DNA of 64,000 nucleotides. It comes from Desulfosarcina cetonica JCM 12296 (GTDB taxonomy: Bacteria; Desulfobacterota; Desulfobacteria; Desulfobacterales; Desulfosarcinaceae). The stretch's first letter is position 1; each line of letters begins with the position of its first letter. The stretch covers positions 1 through 64,000 of the forward strand of contig NZ_BBCC01000014.1 in the NCBI RefSeq assembly GCF_001311845.1, in the 5' to 3' direction. Shown here piece after piece: positions 1 to 9,049 of this stretch. A program made the position numbers and the translations under genes. The notes under the pieces are model-generated. The model saw nothing but the letters and a program-made list of their open reading frames with translations, ran no database searches and had not been told where the DNA came from.

Positions 1-1034
1 ATGGTCAGATCCGGTGCCGGGGCCAGGGCGGCCAGATCCACGGAAACGCCTTCGAGACGTTTGGCGATGGGCGCGAGATCGGCAAGGCTGCCGCCGTCCA
101 TGGTGATATCGATGAAGGACTTGACCAGTCGGACGGCCTCGGGGTGGCGCATGATCAGGATGTCCGATCCGGCCATCAGGTAGGTGACGGCACCCACGGC
201 TTCCATGAGAATGCCGCGTTTTTCCGGATCACCCAGCGTGGGCGCTTCTTCACGGTCTGCTTGGCTTCCTTGCACTTCCAAATTTCGTTGGCCAGGTTGT
301 TGATCATGGGCATCTGCAGCTTGTCGTCACCCTGGGCCATGGCGGCCATTCTGAGACGTTCCATAACCGAGTAAGAGTACTCCAGACCATAACCCAAACC
401 ACCGGTGGTGGGGTCGATGACCACGCGATCCATGGCATGCCCAGGTTTTCAAGGAGAATGTTGACCTGCTTGGCCAAGTTGACGTCGATGGGAGAAGAGC
501 TGATGATGGCATGGCCGTAGCCCATGCAGGCGGCGCCGATACCCTTGTGGTTTTTGTCTTCCACCGGGCCCAGGGTCAGCTGGACATCCTGGCAGTCCTC
601 GGCGATTTTCTTGAAGACGGCTTCGTCCTTGGCAGGGTTGGCCACGCCCCACACGACCAGGGGAACGTCGATGGCGGACAACACTTTTTTCACCGTGGCG
701 GAAGCATCTTCCGGGCTGGCATCCGTGCCGTTGGGATCGGTGCTTTTCAACTGCAGCACAATCAGTTCGGCGCCGTATTCGGAGACGCATTTTTTGGCCC
801 AGGCGGCTGGATCGGAAACCACGTCTTTGAACGGCTCCAATGCGGCGGCCGGCCACTCTTCGGGTGCCATGTCCCAGATTTCCATGGCAATTTTCGGTTT
901 GTAGGGCATCTCCCCTTCAAACTGATAGAACGGGTAGCAGGTTTCGCCTCCGACGTAATGGCTTTGTCGCCCTTACCAATGGAGATCGCCTTGATTGCTC
1001 CTGCGTAGGATTCCTTGTAGAATTCGAGACTCAA
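1..1034 (-). CDS. cdhD: CO dehydrogenase/acetyl-CoA synthase delta subunit (partial, frameshifted)
   Basis: Delta subunit of the CODH/ACS complex, the TIM-barrel partner in the corrinoid iron-sulfur protein that carries the methyl group in the Wood-Ljungdahl pathway (family knowledge). The protein reads MSLEFYKESYAG, then a segment with MEIWDMAPEEWP, then IDPTTGGLGYGLEYSYSVME and NLANEIWKCKEA, all typical of the family. It is spread over three frames. One base is missing near 954 (GG to G), near 435 (CCC to CC) and near 252 (GG to G); restoring each rebuilds a continuous protein. The start is a TTG placed 5 bases after AAGGAGG. About 345 codons are present and the C-terminal end runs off the window edge. 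The neighbouring acsV-like gene on the same strand supports the assignment. Confidence 0.9.
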
Positions 1035-1375
1035 AGTTACCTCCTTATCAGCTACCGGTTAATGATTGCGGTTTACTAAAATGTTACGGTGATCCGTTGT
1101 TGTTTCACGGCCGCTGTGCAGAAACAGAAATACGGCCAGCATCTGATGCGCTCAGCCCCCCTTTCATAAAGTATTTTTTTGTATATGCGTAATCTACGAC
1201 GGTAGATAGGATGCCGGGGAAGGATGTGGGCGGGTACGGGAATCGGCTGAAGTCAAGACAACGGTTGTCAGATTTTGTCTTCAAGTAACGCCTCATCGGC
1301 AATACGATCCTCTGGTGTGCAAATAAGGATTTATTTGCCTGTCGGATGAACAGCTTGTTTAACTACTTAAGTTAA

Positions 1376-1399
1376 GCGCCGTCTTGGCCAAGACGGCGC
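1376..1399. repeat. Perfect 24-bp palindrome upstream of cdhD
   Basis: The half-site gcgccgtcttgg is followed directly by its exact reverse complement with no spacer. It lies about 340 bases upstream of the cdhD start and 185 bases below the acsV-like stop. It could be an operator for a dimeric regulator or the tip of a cruciform. No T-tract follows on either strand, so a terminator is less likely. Confidence 0.6.
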
Positions 1400-1501
1400 G
1401 CCGCTTCCCGAAGGCGGTAGAACCAGGCGATATTCTTATCTGTTGAAGGGTTTATTTGTCAATAGAGGAGTGTGATAAAATCCGAATTTCCGACTAGATG
1501 A

Positions 1502-1545
1502 AATTCAGCCTTCGGTGGTCCGCGGAAGGCACCGAAGGCTGAATT
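1502..1545 (-). terminator. 16-bp stem-loop after the acsV-like gene
   Basis: A perfect 16-bp stem (1502-1517 with 1530-1545) encloses a 12-base loop, about 40 bases past the acsV-like stop codon. On the plus strand it is followed by TTTTT, on the minus strand only by a mixed T-containing sequence. It probably ends transcription of the upstream minus-strand gene, but the better T-tract faces the other way, so it may act in both directions. Confidence 0.65.
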
Positions 1546-1583
1546 CTTTTTGGGATATGGCTAACAATGCCAGATCAGGACGT

Positions 1584-3551
1584 TTATGCCGTTTGGGGGG
1601 GGCCGAGGGCGCTTCGTCGGGCGGCCAGCCGTTCCTTTAATCGCGGAAACTGGTTCAGGTCGGTGTGCGGCAGGAACAGAGCGGCGACATAATTGTCCAT
1701 GAACGACATGGTTTCGGAGAGCTCAAAACTGGTCATGCTCCGGGTGACCTCCACCACGTCCCGGCGGATGCGGTTGGTCAGGCTGCTCATCTTGGCGCCC
1801 AAAAGGGAGCTGTTGCCGATGAAAATGACCTTCTCGGGATCGATTTCGGGCAAAAGGCCGATGGTCATGGCCTTCTCCAGATCCACATAGCTGCCGAAGC
1901 CGCCGGCCAGGATAATCCGGTCGAGATCCTGCATGCTCATGCCCACCTCGGCCAACAGGGTCATGCAACCGCTGAAGATGGCGCCCTTGGCGCGGATCAG
2001 GTTTTCGATATCGATTTCGGTCAGGGCGATGTCCCGGTCGATTTGGGTCTCCGCGGCCCAGGCGAGCACGTATTCCCATACGCCGTTGTCCTCACGCAGG
2101 CGCTGGGTGGGCAGATCACGGTTGAATTTGCCCAGGTTGTTGATCAGCCCCAATTCGAACATCACGGCGGTCATGATGATCAGCCCCGATCCGCAGATGC
2201 CCTTGGGCCGCACGCTGCCGATGGTCATGAGCATCGGTTCCCAGGTAATCGGATCCAGGGAGAAGTCCTCGATGGCGCCCTTGGCCGCCCGCATGCCGAA
2301 CTTGATGCCGCCGCCTTCGAAGGCCGGCCCGGCGCTGCAGGCCGCACAGGCCAGCCAATCCTTGTTACCGATGACGATTTCGGCGTTGGTACCGATATCC
2401 ATGAAAAGGGTCAGGCGTTCGTCCAGATACAATCCCGACCCCATGACCCCGGCGACGATATCGCCGCCCACGTAGCTGGAAACGGCCGGGTAGACCAGGG
2501 CGGTGACGTGGTCGTCCAGTGCCAGGCCGATGTCCACCGCCCGGATGGGTGGATAGAGCGTGGAGGCCGGTACGTAGGGCGAGCGACGGATGTAACGGGG
2601 ATTGACCTTGAGCAAGAGCTGGGTCATGGTGGTGTTGCCGGCCAGGGTGATGGCGGCGATATCCTCGGGATCGACCTTGGCCTGGCGGATGATTTTTTTG
2701 ATGATGGTGTTGATGGTCTCGGCCACGACCTGCTGCAGCCGTTCCAGGCCGCCCTCTTTCTCGGCATACACGATCCGGCTGATCACGTCCTCGCCGTAAC
2801 TGATCTGGGCGTTGAAGTCGCCGTGCTCGGCCAGCACGGCACCGCTCTTCAGGTCGATCAGCTGGCCGTAGATCGTGGTCGTGCCAATATCCATGGCGAT
2901 GGCATAGTTGCGCTCGCTGGTGTCGCCGGCCTGGACATTGATGATCTCGGTCTTGCCGCTTTCGAACACCGGGCGGGCCAGCGTGGCCGTGACCCGGAAA
3001 CGGTCCTTGCGCAGCACGTCGGGCAGCTTGCGAATCACGGGCAGGCTGACCGTCAGGCGGTGTTCGTCGTGGTGCAATTTCAGATGGCTGACCAGACGGG
3101 TCACATCGGGCAGATGGTCCTGGTTGTCCGGTTCGGGCAACTCGATGTAGACCTTCTCCATCGGTGGCAGGAAAAGACCGGCCTCCTTCAGGTCGTTCAG
3201 GTCTTTCTGCTGGATCCGCGCCGTGCGCCGCGGAACGTAGCTTTGACGCAGGACGCTGCTGTCGATGGCCGATTCCACCGGTACGCGGACGGTTACATCA
3301 CCGGTCACCATTGACCGGCAGGCCAACCGGTAGCCCTTTTCGCGGTCAGCCGGGCTTATTTGCTCACTAAGGCCGCCTTCCACTGCACCGGCTTCAATAA
3401 TCACCCGGCACTTGCCGCAGACGCCCTCACCGCCACAGGAGGCATTGATATGAATGCCGGCATCCATGGCGGCACGAATCAGGGTTTCACCGTCGTTGAC
3501 CGTAATTTCTCGGTTATGGGGTAGAAATGTGATGCGATGGGTTGTGGTCAT
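1584..3551 (-). CDS. acsV: ASKHA-domain protein with N-terminal 2Fe-2S ferredoxin (corrinoid protein reductive activator)
   Basis: 655 aa, intact. Residues 1-95 form a plant-type 2Fe-2S ferredoxin domain with Cys39, Cys45, Cys48 (SCGGEGVCGKC) and Cys78. A linker domain follows, then an actin/Hsp70-like ATPase half starting at AIAMDIGTTTIYGQL, with GNTTMTQLL and later FMDIGTNAEIVIGNK. This layout matches RACo/AcsV/RamA proteins, which use ATP to reduce the inactive Co(II) corrinoid iron-sulfur protein back to Co(I). Its position next to cdhD fits that role. A GGGGAATG ribosome site precedes the ATG. The gene follows the acetyl-CoA hydrolase/GNAT gene by 111 bases and may share its transcript. 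A methyltransferase activator of another corrinoid system is the main alternative. Confidence 0.85.
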   Translation of the reverse strand: MTTTHRITFLPHNREITVNDGETLIRAAMDAGIHINASCGGEGVCGKCRVIIEAGAVEGGLSEQISPADREKGYRLACRSMVTGDVTVRVPVESAIDSSVLRQSYVPRRTARIQQKDLNDLKEAGLFLPPMEKVYIELPEPDNQDHLPDVTRLVSHLKLHHDEHRLTVSLPVIRKLPDVLRKDRFRVTATLARPVFESGKTEIINVQAGDTSERNYAIAMDIGTTTIYGQLIDLKSGAVLAEHGDFNAQISYGEDVISRIVYAEKEGGLERLQQVVAETINTIIKKIIRQAKVDPEDIAAITLAGNTTMTQLLLKVNPRYIRRSPYVPASTLYPPIRAVDIGLALDDHVTALVYPAVSSYVGGDIVAGVMGSGLYLDERLTLFMDIGTNAEIVIGNKDWLACAACSAGPAFEGGGIKFGMRAAKGAIEDFSLDPITWEPMLMTIGSVRPKGICGSGLIIMTAVMFELGLINNLGKFNRDLPTQRLREDNGVWEYVLAWAAETQIDRDIALTEIDIENLIRAKGAIFSGCMTLLAEVGMSMQDLDRIILAGGFGSYVDLEKAMTIGLLPEIDPEKVIFIGNSSLLGAKMSSLTNRIRRDVVEVTRSMTSFELSETMSFMDNYVAALFLPHTDLNQFPRLKERLAARRSALGPPQTA

Positions 3552-3662
3552 GAATCATTCCCCTTTCTGGATGGGCACCATATGTATAATTATGAAGTGA
3601 GACATGCGATGGCCGCCGGTGAAGGATTCAGTTCCCCAGGTCGCTCATGGTGCCGCTTTGAT

Positions 3663-5536
3663 TCAGGTTAGCGGATCATCGAATCGGCAAGACAGCATGA
3701 GCATGTCGTCTTCTATCGTTGTCGTGACATTCGCCGGCAGCGTTTTGAATAAACTGATCATGGCCTGGTTTTCGGGGATGGTGTACGCCGTGAATCCAAG
3801 GATTCGATTGTCTCGGGCACCCTCGAAAAGCTTTTGCATCAAGCGTCCACCCAGTCCCTTGCGCTTCCACGGGCCGCTCACGGAGAAGGCCACCCGGGCC
3901 ATGTTGGTTTCCGGATCCAGCAGGTACTCGCCGATGCCCACCACCCGACCGAAGCCGACATCGCCGGCGAGGGCGAGGATGGTGAGATTTTTGATATAAT
4001 CCGCCTGGGATGCCTTTCCCACGTCATCGTGGACGAAACTGGTCTTCTCATGAAAAAAGCGCAGAAGGATATCGTTTTTGTCCAGCTCGTAAAAATGCTC
4101 CTGAATTTGTCGTTCGTCAACCGGTTTGGCCGGGCGAATGGTAACGGTTTCGCCGTCGATCGTCAGGGTCTCCTCCAAACGGAGCGGATAGACGCCGTGC
4201 AGGCTGCCCACCAGGGTGTGATCACCGCCGATCAGGTTGAGCTTTTTGGCCTGGAACATCAATTCATCGAAAATCGGGATGGGCGATGCTGATCATGGCG
4301 ATGGCCCGTTCCTGGAGCTCTTGCCGAACAGATTGACGATGCCGAATTCACTCGCCACATAGTGGACGTCACCACGCGGAACCACCACCACCGTATTCTT
4401 CAGGATGGGAACAATGCGACTCTTTTTGCCGCCCAGGGCGGTGGCGGGAATGCCGATAATGCTTCTGCCGCCCTCGGATTGGGCGGCGCCGCGGATGAAA
4501 TCGAGCATGCCGGTGACGCAGGACAGTTTGTTGAACGGCATGGCGTCGGCCGCCACCTGACCGGTCAGGTCCACGGCCATGCCCACGCAAAGGGCGGTCA
4601 TGTTGTTGTGCGCGGCGATAGTCGATGGCGAGTTAACGTATTCCGACGGGTGAAATTCAATGGCCGGATTGTCGTTGATGAATTCATAGAGGTTGGCCGA
4701 ACCGATGGCGCCGCTGGCCACGACCTTGCCGTTGTTGAGCCCCTTGTACTGGTTGGTGATCACCCGCGGGCAAACAGTTGCATGATTTCATCGGTGACGA
4801 TCTGGGTGTGAATGCCCAGATCGTTTTTCTCGGAAAGGCTGGCCAAGATGGCTTGCAGGGCCGCGTCCGAACTGATGTGCAAAGTGGCGCCATCCCTGAT
4901 GAATCGTGCGGCAAAGCGCGTAATGGCGCCTGCTGCCTCGGATGCGGCCACGTCCGGCAGGGCCAGGATGGGTTCCTCCTGCTCCACCACCAGATCCACA
5001 TCATTGACATGGATGAAGCTGCGGCCCAGCACCCGGGGCATTTGCGGGTTGACCTGGACGATGACCAGGTCGGCCGAGTGAGCGGCGGCCAGGGTGATGT
5101 CCACCGATACGCCCAAGCTCATCCAGCCGAAATCATCCGGTGGGGTGGCCTGGATCAGAGCGACATGCAGGGGCAAGCGGCGGGTCTTGAATAGCCGCGG
5201 AACGGAAAACAGGTTGAGCGGTGTGATGAACCGGGCTTTTTCGGCCAGGTGCTTCGATTTCGCCGACCCCAGGTAGAACGAGCGGATGTTGAGTCGCTGG
5301 CCGCGGCTGTGCGCGGCGATGGCGCTGAGCGGCGTGGTTTCCATGGACATGAGGCGCACGATTTCAAGGTCGGTGAACCGGTCGGCCATTTGTGCCAAAG
5401 TTCTCACCAGGTGTTGGGGCTCGCCGCTGGAAGAACCAATGAAAACACGCTGGCCAGGCCGGATATGTCCGATCGCCGTTTCGGCCGTGCAACACTTTTC
5501 GATATAACTGTCCGCCCAGTATGTGCTGTCTGCCAT
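3663..5536 (-). CDS. Acetyl-CoA hydrolase/transferase fused to GNAT acetyltransferase (frameshifted)
   Basis: About 625 aa when the frames are joined. The N-terminal two thirds match the acetyl-CoA hydrolase/4-hydroxybutyrate CoA-transferase family (GQRVFIGSSSGEPQHLV near the start; FHPSEYVNSPSTIAAHNN and VPRGDVHYVASEFG later). The last ~200 residues are a GNAT domain with acetyl-CoA loop motif WKRKGLGGRLM. Such fusions are known in sulfate-reducing bacteria. The start is ATG 5536, preceded by GGAGGG; the longer open frame upstream has no ribosome site. Breaks: one G missing in a GGGG run near 4765, a shift near 4320 and another near 4275. Likely role: CoA transfer between acetyl-CoA and another acyl group, with the GNAT domain possibly regulatory. 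Substrates cannot be read from sequence. Confidence 0.85.
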
Positions 5537-5862
5537 GTCTGATCCCTCCGATAAGGGGATGGAGCGCCTGCCGTCGATGCTCCTTATTATATATAGAGAA
5601 CAATCGTTTTTAATTGGGTCTATATTCATATCCCGTCGACCCGCCTTTGGCAATAGGGGATGGATGGTGAATAGCGTTCATTTTTTCTTGATGTTGACAA
5701 TGTCCACCACCTATTGTAACAATTTGAACGATTTAGTGAAAAATTCCGGCAGTGCTCAACCGGTGGGCAGCTTCGGGCGCAGCATGACATGCACGATCCT
5801 TGGTGATCTCTAAAAAAAATCGCGTTTCGATACACCCGTCCGTCAACCTTCAGGCGGTGTTC
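5537..5862. other. Divergent intergenic region between CoA-transferase/GNAT gene and TRAP operon
   Basis: This 326-bp region separates divergent genes and should carry promoters for both. The part 5600-5760 is AT-rich. No conserved operator or structured RNA was recognised. Small open frames here lack ribosome sites and similarity. Confidence 0.5.
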
Positions 5863-6396
5863 ATGGTCAAACTCTTGAAAGCGGTGAGCGGTTTCATCGA
5901 CCATGCCAACGAAATCATCGGACGCGGGGTTTCCTGGGTGACCCTGTTGCTGGTGGTGGTGGTGTTTGTTGATGTGATCATGCGGTACCTGTTCAAAGCC
6001 AGTTTCGTCTTCACCCAGGAATTGGAATGGCATCTGTTTGCCTTTATCTTTCTGATCGGTGCCGGTTACACCTTGCTCCACGACGGGCATGTACGGGTGG
6101 ATATCATCTACCAACGCCTCGACACCAAGGGGCGGGCCTGGGTCAACTTCATCGGGGTGATTTTTTTTCTGATCCCGGGTTGCTTGATGGTGATCGGCAC
6201 CTCCTGGAAATTCGTCGGCAATTCCTTTTCCATGCTCGAAGGGTCTCCCGATCCGGGTGGCATTCCCTACCGCTTCATCATCAAGGGCACCATGACCGTG
6301 GGCTATGTCCTTTTGCTTCTGCAGGGGATTTCCATGGGCATTCATGCCCTGCTGCAAATCCTGGGCGTCGAAACGGTTGAGGAGGAGACGCGCTGA
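5863..6396 (+). CDS. dctQ: TRAP transporter small membrane subunit DctQ
   Basis: 177 aa from ATG 5863 (MVKLLKAVSGF), chosen over an earlier in-frame start at 5800 because it begins just before the first membrane helix and has AGGCGG upstream. Four hydrophobic segments are visible, including VTLLLVVVVFVDVIMRYLF and FIGVIFFLIPGCLMVIG. The motif ELEWHLFAFIFLIGAGYTL is typical of DctQ. DctQ is the 4-TM subunit that pairs with DctM in Na+-driven, binding-protein-dependent uptake. Its stop overlaps the dctM start by one base, so the two are translated together. Confidence 0.88.
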   Translation: MVKLLKAVSGFIDHANEIIGRGVSWVTLLLVVVVFVDVIMRYLFKASFVFTQELEWHLFAFIFLIGAGYTLLHDGHVRVDIIYQRLDTKGRAWVNFIGVIFFLIPGCLMVIGTSWKFVGNSFSMLEGSPDPGGIPYRFIIKGTMTVGYVLLLLQGISMGIHALLQILGVETVEEETR

Positions 6397-7721
6397 TGGA
6401 GTTTCTGCCCGCGTGGATGTTCCTGGCGCTGACGATTCTGCTCATGGCCGGCTTCCCGGTCACCTTCACCCTGATGGGAACCGCCCTTTGTTTCGGCCTG
6501 ATCGGTTTCGGCTGGTCCTTTTTCGATCTTCTGCCGCTGCGCATCTGGGGGGTGATGACCAATGTCACCCTGATTGCCGTGCCCCTTTTTGTCTTCATGG
6601 GCGTGATGTTGGAACGTTCCGGACTGGCCGAGGAACTGCTCGACACCATGGGCCTGCTTTTCGGCCGTGTCCGCGGCGGCCTGGCCATCAGTGTCGTCGT
6701 GGTCGGCGCGCTCTTGGGGGCTTCCACCGGCATCGTCGGCGCCACGGTGGTGACCATGGGCCTTTTGGCCGTACCCACGATGCTCCGGCGTGGCTACCAG
6801 AAGGAGCTGGCCACCGGTACCGTATCCGCCTCCGGAACCCTGGGGCAGATCATTCCGCCCAGCATCGTCCTCGTCCTCATCGGCGATATCGTCGGTGTCT
6901 CCGTGGGCGACCTCTTCATGGGGGCGGTATTGCCCGGCCTGTTGCTGGTCGGCTTGTTCATCGCCTACATTTTCATTATCGCCTGGCTGAAACCCGAATG
7001 GGCTCCGGCCATTCCCCGGGCTGAACTGGCGGCCATCACCGGCCGCGAGCTCTTGCGGCGTGTGGGCAGAGCCTTGTTTCCGCCGTTGTTTCTCATGATT
7101 GCCGTGTTGGGCTCCATTTTTGCGGGCATCGCTTCACCGACGGAAGCGGCCGCCGTCGGCGCTGTCGGTGCCATCGCGCTCACCGTGGCCAACCGTAAAT
7201 TTTCCATGGCGATTCTGCATGAGGTGATGCAGACCACCCTGCGGCTCACCTGCATGGTGTTCATCATCCTGTGCGGCGCGGCAGCCTTCGGCCTGGTTTT
7301 CCGAGGCCTGGGTGGCGATGGGTTGGTGCGGCATTTTTTGGGCGCTTTGGCGCATCAATACAGCCACAACATGGTGCTGGCGATCGTCATGGGGTTGATT
7401 TTTGTCATCGGTTTTTTCCTCGATTTTATCGAAATTACGTTCATTCACGTTCCCGTGCTGGCACCGATCATGATCGAATTCGGCTTCGACCCGGTCTGGT
7501 TTTGCATTCTCATCGCGGTCAACCTGCAGACCTCGTTCATGACGCCGCCTTTCGGGTTTTCGCTTTTCTACCTGAAGGCGGTGACGCCGCCGGAAATCGC
7601 TACCGGGCATATCTACCGGGGCATTATTCCCTTCGTGCTGGTGCAGGTCATCGGTCTGATCATCGTGGTCCTGTTCCCCCGACTGGCCACCTGGCTGCCG
7701 AAAGTGGTGTTTGGCCCCTGA
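6396..7721 (+). CDS. dctM: TRAP transporter large membrane subunit DctM
   Basis: 441 aa, intact, about 12 hydrophobic segments. Characteristic stretches are GVMLERSGLAEELLDTMGLL, GASTGIVGATVVTMGLL, SGTLGQIIPPSIVLVLIG and SPTEAAAVGAVGA, all conserved in DctM. It is the ion-coupled translocation subunit of a TRAP transporter and sits between its DctQ partner and the periplasmic binding protein. No frameshift is seen across the gene. Confidence 0.92.
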   Translation: MEFLPAWMFLALTILLMAGFPVTFTLMGTALCFGLIGFGWSFFDLLPLRIWGVMTNVTLIAVPLFVFMGVMLERSGLAEELLDTMGLLFGRVRGGLAISVVVVGALLGASTGIVGATVVTMGLLAVPTMLRRGYQKELATGTVSASGTLGQIIPPSIVLVLIGDIVGVSVGDLFMGAVLPGLLLVGLFIAYIFIIAWLKPEWAPAIPRAELAAITGRELLRRVGRALFPPLFLMIAVLGSIFAGIASPTEAAAVGAVGAIALTVANRKFSMAILHEVMQTTLRLTCMVFIILCGAAAFGLVFRGLGGDGLVRHFLGALAHQYSHNMVLAIVMGLIFVIGFFLDFIEITFIHVPVLAPIMIEFGFDPVWFCILIAVNLQTSFMTPPFGFSLFYLKAVTPPEIATGHIYRGIIPFVLVQVIGLIIVVLFPRLATWLPKVVFGP

Positions 7722-7784
7722 GCGTTCATGTGCCGTTCTGTTTCAAGCTTTCCATCCATTTCCCCACAAAAGGAGGCATCAGCG

Positions 7785-8930
7785 ATGAAAAGAAGAGAAT
7801 TCCTGAAAACGGCCGGAATCGGCGCGGCAACGGCTGCAGCGGCCACGGCGGGCTTGGTGGCCTGCTCCAAGAAGGAAGAAGACGCGAAAATGTCGCAGGC
7901 CCCGGCCGTCGTAACCAAAAAGACCTACGCGTGGCGCATGGTGACGACCTGGCCGCCGAAACTGCCGGTGCTTCAGGACGGCTGCGAGCGCCTGGCCAAA
8001 CGCATCGACGAACTGTCCGACGGCCGCATCAAGATCCAGGTGTTCGCCGCCGGTGAACTCGTCCCGGCCCTGGAGAGTTTCCAGGCGGTTTCCGACGGCA
8101 CTGTCGAGGTGGGTAGCGGCGCCGCCTATTACTGGGCCGGCAAGGAACCGGCCACCCAGTGGTTTGCCGCCGTCCCGTTCGGCCTCAACGGCCAGGGCAT
8201 GAGTGCCTGGTTTCACGGCGGCGACGGATTGAAATTATGGGAAGAGACCTATGCGCCCTTCAACCTGATTCCTCGCCCCGGCGGCTCCACGGGCGTGCAG
8301 ATGGGCGGCTGGTTCAACAAGCGGATCAACACCATCGACGACTACAAGGGCCTCAAGATGAGAATTCCGGGCCTGGGCGGCAAGGTGGTGGCCAAGGCCG
8401 GCGGAACCGTGGTCCTCCTGCCCGGCGGTGAGATTTTTACCTCCCTGGAGCGCGGCGTGATCGATGCCACCGAATGGGTCGGCCCCCTGCATGACCTGCG
8501 TTTGGGGCTCTATCAAGCGGCCAAATACTACTACTACCCCGGATGGCACGAACCAGGGACCTATCTGGAGTACTTCTTCAATAAGAAGGCCTATGAGAGC
8601 CTGCCCACGGACCTGCAGCAGATTATCGACGCGGCCTGTGTGGAGACCGAGCATTGGGTGCTGGCCCAATTCGAGGCCCGGAACGGCCAGGCCCTGCAGA
8701 CCCTGATCAACGAGAAAAAGGTCGAGCTGGTACAGTTTCCCGACCCGGTCCTTGCCGACCTGCGCGTCCTGGCCGATGAAGTCGTGGCCGAGGAGGCCTC
8801 CAAGACCCCCATCGCCACCAAGGTCAACGAAGCGTTCAGGAATTTCCAGAAGGTGGTGGGCACCTGGGGCAGCGTTTCCGAGACGGCCTACTATAACTTC
8901 ATCCAGCCCAAGTTTTCCCTCAAGGGATAA
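7785..8930 (+). CDS. dctP: TRAP transporter periplasmic binding protein (TakP/2-oxoacid type)
   Basis: 381 aa from ATG 7785, with AGGAGG 9 bases upstream. The N-terminus MKRREFLKTAGIG is a twin-arginine signal, followed by an Ala-rich core ending ...GLVACSKKEE, which may be a lipoprotein cleavage site. The mature part has TGVQMGGWFNK, GLKMRIPGLGGK and VIDATEWVGPLHDL. These correspond to the Gln, Arg and Trp positions that bind 2-oxo monocarboxylates through a metal ion in TakP-type proteins (family knowledge). A 2-oxoacid such as pyruvate, or a related hydroxy/oxo acid, is therefore the likely ligand. The gene is third in the dctQ-dctM-dctP operon and is followed by a terminator. Confidence 0.88.
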   Translation: MKRREFLKTAGIGAATAAAATAGLVACSKKEEDAKMSQAPAVVTKKTYAWRMVTTWPPKLPVLQDGCERLAKRIDELSDGRIKIQVFAAGELVPALESFQAVSDGTVEVGSGAAYYWAGKEPATQWFAAVPFGLNGQGMSAWFHGGDGLKLWEETYAPFNLIPRPGGSTGVQMGGWFNKRINTIDDYKGLKMRIPGLGGKVVAKAGGTVVLLPGGEIFTSLERGVIDATEWVGPLHDLRLGLYQAAKYYYYPGWHEPGTYLEYFFNKKAYESLPTDLQQIIDAACVETEHWVLAQFEARNGQALQTLINEKKVELVQFPDPVLADLRVLADEVVAEEASKTPIATKVNEAFRNFQKVVGTWGSVSETAYYNFIQPKFSLKG

Positions 8931-8980
8931 CCCCCTTGTCCGGCACGCCTTGCGTTGGCGCCGGCCTGCATTAGATTACC

Positions 8981-9017
8981 ATCGGTTCCGAGGTGTTTCG
9001 CGGGGCCGATTTTTTTT
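8981..9017 (+). terminator. Rho-independent terminator of the TRAP operon
   Basis: A 10-bp stem (8981-8990 with 9001-9010, two G-T pairs) with a 10-base loop runs straight into a run of seven Ts. It lies 50 bases after the dctP stop and just before rapA. Confidence 0.8.
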
Positions 9018-9049
9018 GTTAAGGCGGCCTTTGTGGAAACGGGAGGACT

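Larger units (their letters stand above)
1035..1583. other. Non-coding region between acsV-like gene and cdhD
   Basis: No credible gene is seen in these 549 bases. They hold the terminator after the acsV-like gene (1502-1545), a perfect 24-bp palindrome (1376-1399) and presumably the cdhD promoter, which I could not place with confidence. The stretch 1150-1200 is AT-rich. Confidence 0.6.

Noticed and set aside
1665-3314. Plus-strand 549-codon open frame
   Set aside because: It lies fully antisense to the intact acsV-like gene, has low-complexity Gly/His/Asp-rich content typical of GC-rich shadows, and lacks a ribosome site.
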